A stretch of 64,000 nt of DNA from Bacteroidales bacterium (GTDB lineage Bacteria; Bacteroidota; Bacteroidia; Bacteroidales; UBA932): NCBI GenBank assembly GCA_016290415.1, contig JAEETP010000004.1, positions 18,369 through 82,368 on the forward strand, read 5' to 3'. The translations under genes and the position numbers were made by a program. The notes under the pieces were generated by a model. That model was not told where the DNA came from and ran no database searches. It saw only the letters and a program-made list of their open reading frames with translations. This document shows positions 60,748-64,000 of this stretch, piece after piece (positions within the stretch are counted from its first letter, which is position 1; each line of letters starts with the position of its first letter).

Positions 60748-61420
60748 TGAGATACAACCAAAGTCGTTTCTAAACCGTTGCATTGGCATTGTGTCTAAAT
60801 ATGTTGAGTGTCACGATCCTTTACAATTTGTATTAAACGATAAAGCTACTGGTGTATTTGCTTTACGTAATAAAACAAACGCGATAGAGAGAACGGGGTG
60901 TCCGCATTTTTATCTTCTTCGCGTGAAGAATAGTAAAGCATTGTTTCTACACGTTAGTATTACGTTAAAGGCGCCACGTATAGGGGCTTCTAATGAGGTG
61001 AATCATGAGTTTAAAGGTATTAGTGTTCAGTTTCTGCAAGGAACTGGTAACTTGTTCTGCCGTGCAGAATGGGATGTAACAATGAGTCGGGGAAAACTGA
61101 ATCATCCACAACCTCATTGGCATTTTGGGTGCGAAATTGAAGGCGAAGAGCTTAATCAATTTGTTGTAAATGATAATGCTGCAATGGATGTTGGCTTTAT
61201 TAAAGAGATAGAAGATAATGGATTAGTATCACCTGCAATAGATTTCAGAGAGTTGCACTATGCTATGGCATCCAAATGGGTTATCAAGGATAGTGCAGAA
61301 GAGATATTCTCGCAACAGCATCTTTACACTTGGTTGGAGAACTGTATTGCAAATGTGATAGACCAGTATAACTATCAAGTGAACAAAAAGAGTTTCGAGA
61401 GTTCGAAAGAGTGGTCATAG
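60737..61420 (+). CDS. Uncharacterised defence-island protein, 227 aa
   Basis: A 227-residue soluble protein with no family I recognise. A notable His-rich segment HPQPHWHFGCEIEGEE (about 117-132) could bind metal. The N-terminal half is beta-rich (YLLRVKNSKALFLHVSIT, FKGISVQFLQGTGNLFCRAE), the C-terminal part helical. It lies between the methyltransferase (11-base overlap) and the nuclease-like gene (21-base gap), so it is probably a third component of the same system. Confidence 0.6.
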   Translation: MSNSEIQPKSFLNRCIGIVSKYVECHDPLQFVLNDKATGVFALRNKTNAIERTGCPHFYLLRVKNSKALFLHVSITLKAPRIGASNEVNHEFKGISVQFLQGTGNLFCRAEWDVTMSRGKLNHPQPHWHFGCEIEGEELNQFVVNDNAAMDVGFIKEIEDNGLVSPAIDFRELHYAMASKWVIKDSAEEIFSQQHLYTWLENCIANVIDQYNYQVNKKSFESSKEWS

Positions 61421-61441
61421 GGATTAATATTAGTTTATCAT

Positions 61442-63598
61442 ATGGACATAGAAACCTTTACAAACCATATAACGAATCTAGGAAAGCAAGATTTCAATAT
61501 CTTATGTGAACTTGTGCTGAAGGATGTGCTTGGTCTAAATGCATTCAATGTAGATGGGAAAAGTGATGGTGGTACTGATTTCATGGTCCTTGATGAGCGG
61601 GGTGAAAGAAATAGTTGTGCATATCAGGTGACTACTCAAAGGACTGATATTGAGAAGAAGGCATACGGAGATGCAAAAAAGGCTATTGAGAAACTAGGAG
61701 TGAACCAATTCTTTTTCTTGCCTACTTATAATCTGAATGAGGTTGAAACACGCAAACTAGAGCGAACGATTAGCGATGACTTGGGCCTAAGAGCAACTGT
61801 GTACTCACCAAAGGTAATGGCTGAGTTTGTGATTGAGCACAAGCTTGTAAGGACATTCCTTCAATTGACAGGAATGGAAGATGGTGTTAAGCAATCGAAG
61901 GATTCTATTGATTACCTTGAGATGGCTCTTCACACATACACTTTCTTATCGAGTGATGCAAGGAATCTTAAATCCCAGATATATGATGACACCATGCTCT
62001 ATATCCTTTCCAACACGGACTTTGGCAAAACTCGGGAAGATTTGATTGGTGAAACAAAAGACCTCTTGAAGCTATCTGAAACAAAGGCCGCCTTACTTAA
62101 TGGACGCATAGATGCTTTGATGCAAAAAGGGCACATCAAAAAGGCAGATAATGGCAATATGGTTTTGTCATCATCTATGGCTGAGGATATTACATTGCGA
62201 AAAAATCTTTACAACACTGAACAAAGCACTTTCTATTCAGCTCAGATGGACTTGCTGGAGGATTATGGTGTCAGATGGGATGAAAACGATTCGAAGCAAT
62301 CCTCAGTATGGCTCGCGAATGCGATTATTGACCAACAGATTTCTGGGCTTGCTAGTGCCGGGGCGCGAATAAGTAATCCCCTGTTCAAGAACACACGAAA
62401 ACATGGCTTGGATAAGTTAAGGACATACTTATCAACAAAGAAAAAAGTAGATACGGCCACTCTTGAAGAAGTCCTTAAAAAAATGGTTGCAATGGCCTCA
62501 CGTCATCCATTGGTTGTAAAAGTGGTTAGAGCCTCAGTATATATCGCTTTGGAAGGAGCTAAGCCTTTAGCGGCCGCCAAATCTCTGGGTGTGAGTAGTT
62601 GGGAAGATGTAAATATGCTGATTGAGCCGACCGTTGGCATTCCACATATTTGCTCTTTGCAGTACAGAGGCTCTGTAAACCCATATTTTGACAGTGCAAT
62701 ACAGGCAGTTAAACGAGCCAAAGAACTTGGCATAACAATGTTAATACCATACAATTACATTAAAGAGTGTGCGGGTCATCTTCTGAATGCCAGGAAATAT
62801 GATGGCTTGGATTTGGATCAGGGCGAGATGCAACATTCAAAGAATGCCTTTGTGGCAAATTACTATGCTTTGATGCGACAAAAAGTACCAATGCCCAGTA
62901 GTTTTTTAGATTATCTTGCAACGTTCAGTCCCGCCATCAAAACAGAGCATTCCGATTTCAAGGAGTGGGTCAGAGATGTCACTACTGATATACAGTCGAT
63001 TTTAATCCAATCTGGAATTGAATATCTTGAAGTTCCCCGATACAAAGATGAGGAAATAGATGAGATACATCGTTTATATATCGAGTATTTGTCAGACTAT
63101 CACAACAAACCGCATCATCTTATCGTTAATGATGTGTTGGCACTGAAATGTACAAACGATCGTATCATCAAGAACGGAGAACATTGGATACTATTGACAT
63201 ACGACAATTCACTGATTAGGGTATCTGCTGAATCTTTCAACAACGTTTGGATTAATAATCCATATGTCTTTCTTGATATGACAGAGTTGACATCTGATTT
63301 GCCGGAAACACAATTCTGTTCTTTGGTTCATTCTCTCGCTCAATATAGTGAGCACACGCTTTCAATAGGCGCTCGCATTATTGATCGCATTGTCTATTAT
63401 GCATCTGAAAATATGCAGGAATGGCAGTTCAAGCAAGAGTTAAACGACCTAAAGAAGGAACTTATCAAGAATTCTGCAAATTCAAAGGATATGAATTACA
63501 TCGATTTTAAAACAGATGAGTTCCTGAAGAAGCATGGCATTAATGTAAATGACGATGATGACTCTCAGGCAGATATTCAGAATGATTCAATACTGTAA
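61442..63598 (+). CDS. 718-aa protein: restriction-nuclease-like N-terminus, PIN-like C-terminus
   Basis: A 718-residue cytoplasmic protein. Residues 15-90 look like a PD-(D/E)xK nuclease of the Mrr type: ELVLKDVLG, then SDGGTDFMVLDE (Asp46) and CAYQVTTQ (Gln62, with Thr64 where lysine is usual). Residues 155-300 include winged-helix-like helices. Residues about 390-640 look PIN-like: MLIPYNYIKECAGHLLNARK, then IVNDVLALKCTNDRIIKNGE and ILLTYDNSL, matching the NDxxAL and LTxD blocks; the first aspartate of the fold is not obvious. The C-terminus is acidic (NDDDDSQ). It is the likely effector of the adjacent methyltransferase operon. Confidence 0.6.
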   Translation: MDIETFTNHITNLGKQDFNILCELVLKDVLGLNAFNVDGKSDGGTDFMVLDERGERNSCAYQVTTQRTDIEKKAYGDAKKAIEKLGVNQFFFLPTYNLNEVETRKLERTISDDLGLRATVYSPKVMAEFVIEHKLVRTFLQLTGMEDGVKQSKDSIDYLEMALHTYTFLSSDARNLKSQIYDDTMLYILSNTDFGKTREDLIGETKDLLKLSETKAALLNGRIDALMQKGHIKKADNGNMVLSSSMAEDITLRKNLYNTEQSTFYSAQMDLLEDYGVRWDENDSKQSSVWLANAIIDQQISGLASAGARISNPLFKNTRKHGLDKLRTYLSTKKKVDTATLEEVLKKMVAMASRHPLVVKVVRASVYIALEGAKPLAAAKSLGVSSWEDVNMLIEPTVGIPHICSLQYRGSVNPYFDSAIQAVKRAKELGITMLIPYNYIKECAGHLLNARKYDGLDLDQGEMQHSKNAFVANYYALMRQKVPMPSSFLDYLATFSPAIKTEHSDFKEWVRDVTTDIQSILIQSGIEYLEVPRYKDEEIDEIHRLYIEYLSDYHNKPHHLIVNDVLALKCTNDRIIKNGEHWILLTYDNSLIRVSAESFNNVWINNPYVFLDMTELTSDLPETQFCSLVHSLAQYSEHTLSIGARIIDRIVYYASENMQEWQFKQELNDLKKELIKNSANSKDMNYIDFKTDEFLKKHGINVNDDDDSQADIQNDSIL

Positions 63599-63716
63599 TA
63601 TATGGTAGATTGAAGGAATATGAATTATCGCCCTCGACCTTTCCGCATAGTTGGGGGGCGAAGTGACTGTGTTTAAGTACAAGAATATATTCACATTGAC
63701 AAGAACTACCACTTAT

Positions 63717-63887
63717 ATGTTCAACCTAGATAAATTCATATCCGACAGCGTAACCTCCCGGCCTCTCAGTATGTTCGCTAAGGATATCGAGGCGAACAAA
63801 GATATACTCACACGAAAGATTAAAGGCAAGTCATCCTGCATTCTGAATGGTCCCGGATGGATAAGGCGGTCAGACTCGGTTGGTTGA
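63717..63887 (+). pseudogene. Truncated start of a capsule nucleotide-sugar epimerase/dehydratase
   Basis: From the ATG at 63717 the product reads MFNLDKFISDSVTSRPLSMF, then AKDIEANKDILTRKIKGKSS, the normal N-terminus of Bacteroidales capsule epimerase/4,6-dehydratase proteins. At the point where the NAD-binding GGAGSIGSS-type loop should come it reads LNGPGWIRRSDSVG and stops. Only about 57 residues remain. The break falls near 63845, after which another reading frame (63857 onward) begins. It is a recombination remnant of a capsule gene after the defence island. Confidence 0.6.
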
Positions 63888-64000
63888 CAGGGCGGTGGAT
63901 GCGACTCAATGTGTTGGCCAGTCAACTGTCGCAGTATGTCAGGGCGCGAGGAGGTTGCTTGAATGATGCGGAACTATCATATGCCCACAACCTTATGGAG
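63857..64000 (+). CDS. Unidentified ORF running off the window
   Basis: A frame opens at the ATG 63857 and stays open to the window end (48 codons): MDKAVRLGWLTGRWMRLNVL, then SQYVRARGGCLNDAELSYAH. Its first codons lie inside the epimerase fragment in another frame. The ending pattern (GGCLNDAELSYAHNLM) resembles tellurite-resistance-TerB-like helical starts, but this is a weak guess. It may be the body of another gene fused at the break point. Confidence 0.3.
   Translation, partial: MDKAVRLGWLTGRWMRLNVLASQLSQYVRARGGCLNDAELSYAHNLME

Overview
The window is chromosomal DNA from a member of the Bacteroidales (Bacteroidota). Evidence: a SusC/SusD pair, a UpxY-type capsule antiterminator, the methylmalonyl-CoA decarboxylase/epimerase set, many lipoproteins, and repeated TAnnTTTG -7 promoter boxes, the Bacteroidota form. 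I cannot name the genus from sequence alone. Base composition is visibly mosaic: about 1-17 kb and 55.8-64 kb are AT-richer, while 17.2-55.8 kb is GC-rich. I saw no tRNA, rRNA or CRISPR array.

Region 1 (1-16.4 kb, + strand) is a polysaccharide-utilisation operon: the end of one GxGYxYP-family protein, SusC, SusD, a DUF3823 lipoprotein, a second GxGYxYP lipoprotein, two GH92 alpha-mannosidase lipoproteins, a PfkB-kinase/HAD-phosphatase fusion, and two tandem paralogues with a deoxyhypusine-synthase-like look. The outer genes should capture and cut alpha-mannosides; the role of the last three genes is unknown. A hairpin terminator closes the operon. It is followed by 0.7 kb holding two orphan promoter-hairpin units and a 48-codon basic ORF inside a long-range RNA pairing.

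Region 2 (17.2-45.5 kb) is mostly core. It holds MsrA fused to a free-Met-R-sulfoxide-reductase GAF domain, an orphan ABC ATPase, a duplicated 3' end of oadB, a 1167-aa lipoprotein, and the methylmalonyl-CoA decarboxylase operon with epimerase. Next come yebC and a TPR protein, and the block recF-DUF721-pdxB-lysA-ffh-folD. Then follows a LicC/aminotransferase fusion, an opine-dehydrogenase-like enzyme and LicD, which look like a small head-group pathway for surface glycans. After it lies a DUF2490 / DUF4956 / VTC-domain / secreted protein / Cthe_2159-like cluster, divergent from an unusual membrane LytTR regulator, and then a 2-hydroxyacid dehydrogenase.

Region 3 (45.5-54.9 kb) has a REP-associated (HUH) transposase flanked by its repeats. 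The start of a capsule locus follows: a leader with an intrinsic terminator, upxY, cpsB, a CapD-type dehydratase, wza, wzc, and sodB overlapping wzc by four bases.

Region 4 (54.9-64 kb) is a defence island where glycosyltransferases would be expected: a DUF3791/DUF3990 toxin-antitoxin pair, two unknown proteins, AbiH, a frameshifted N6-adenine methyltransferase, an unknown protein, and a 718-aa protein with a restriction-nuclease-like N-terminus and a PIN-like C-terminus. It ends in a broken capsule-epimerase start fused to another ORF that runs off the window.
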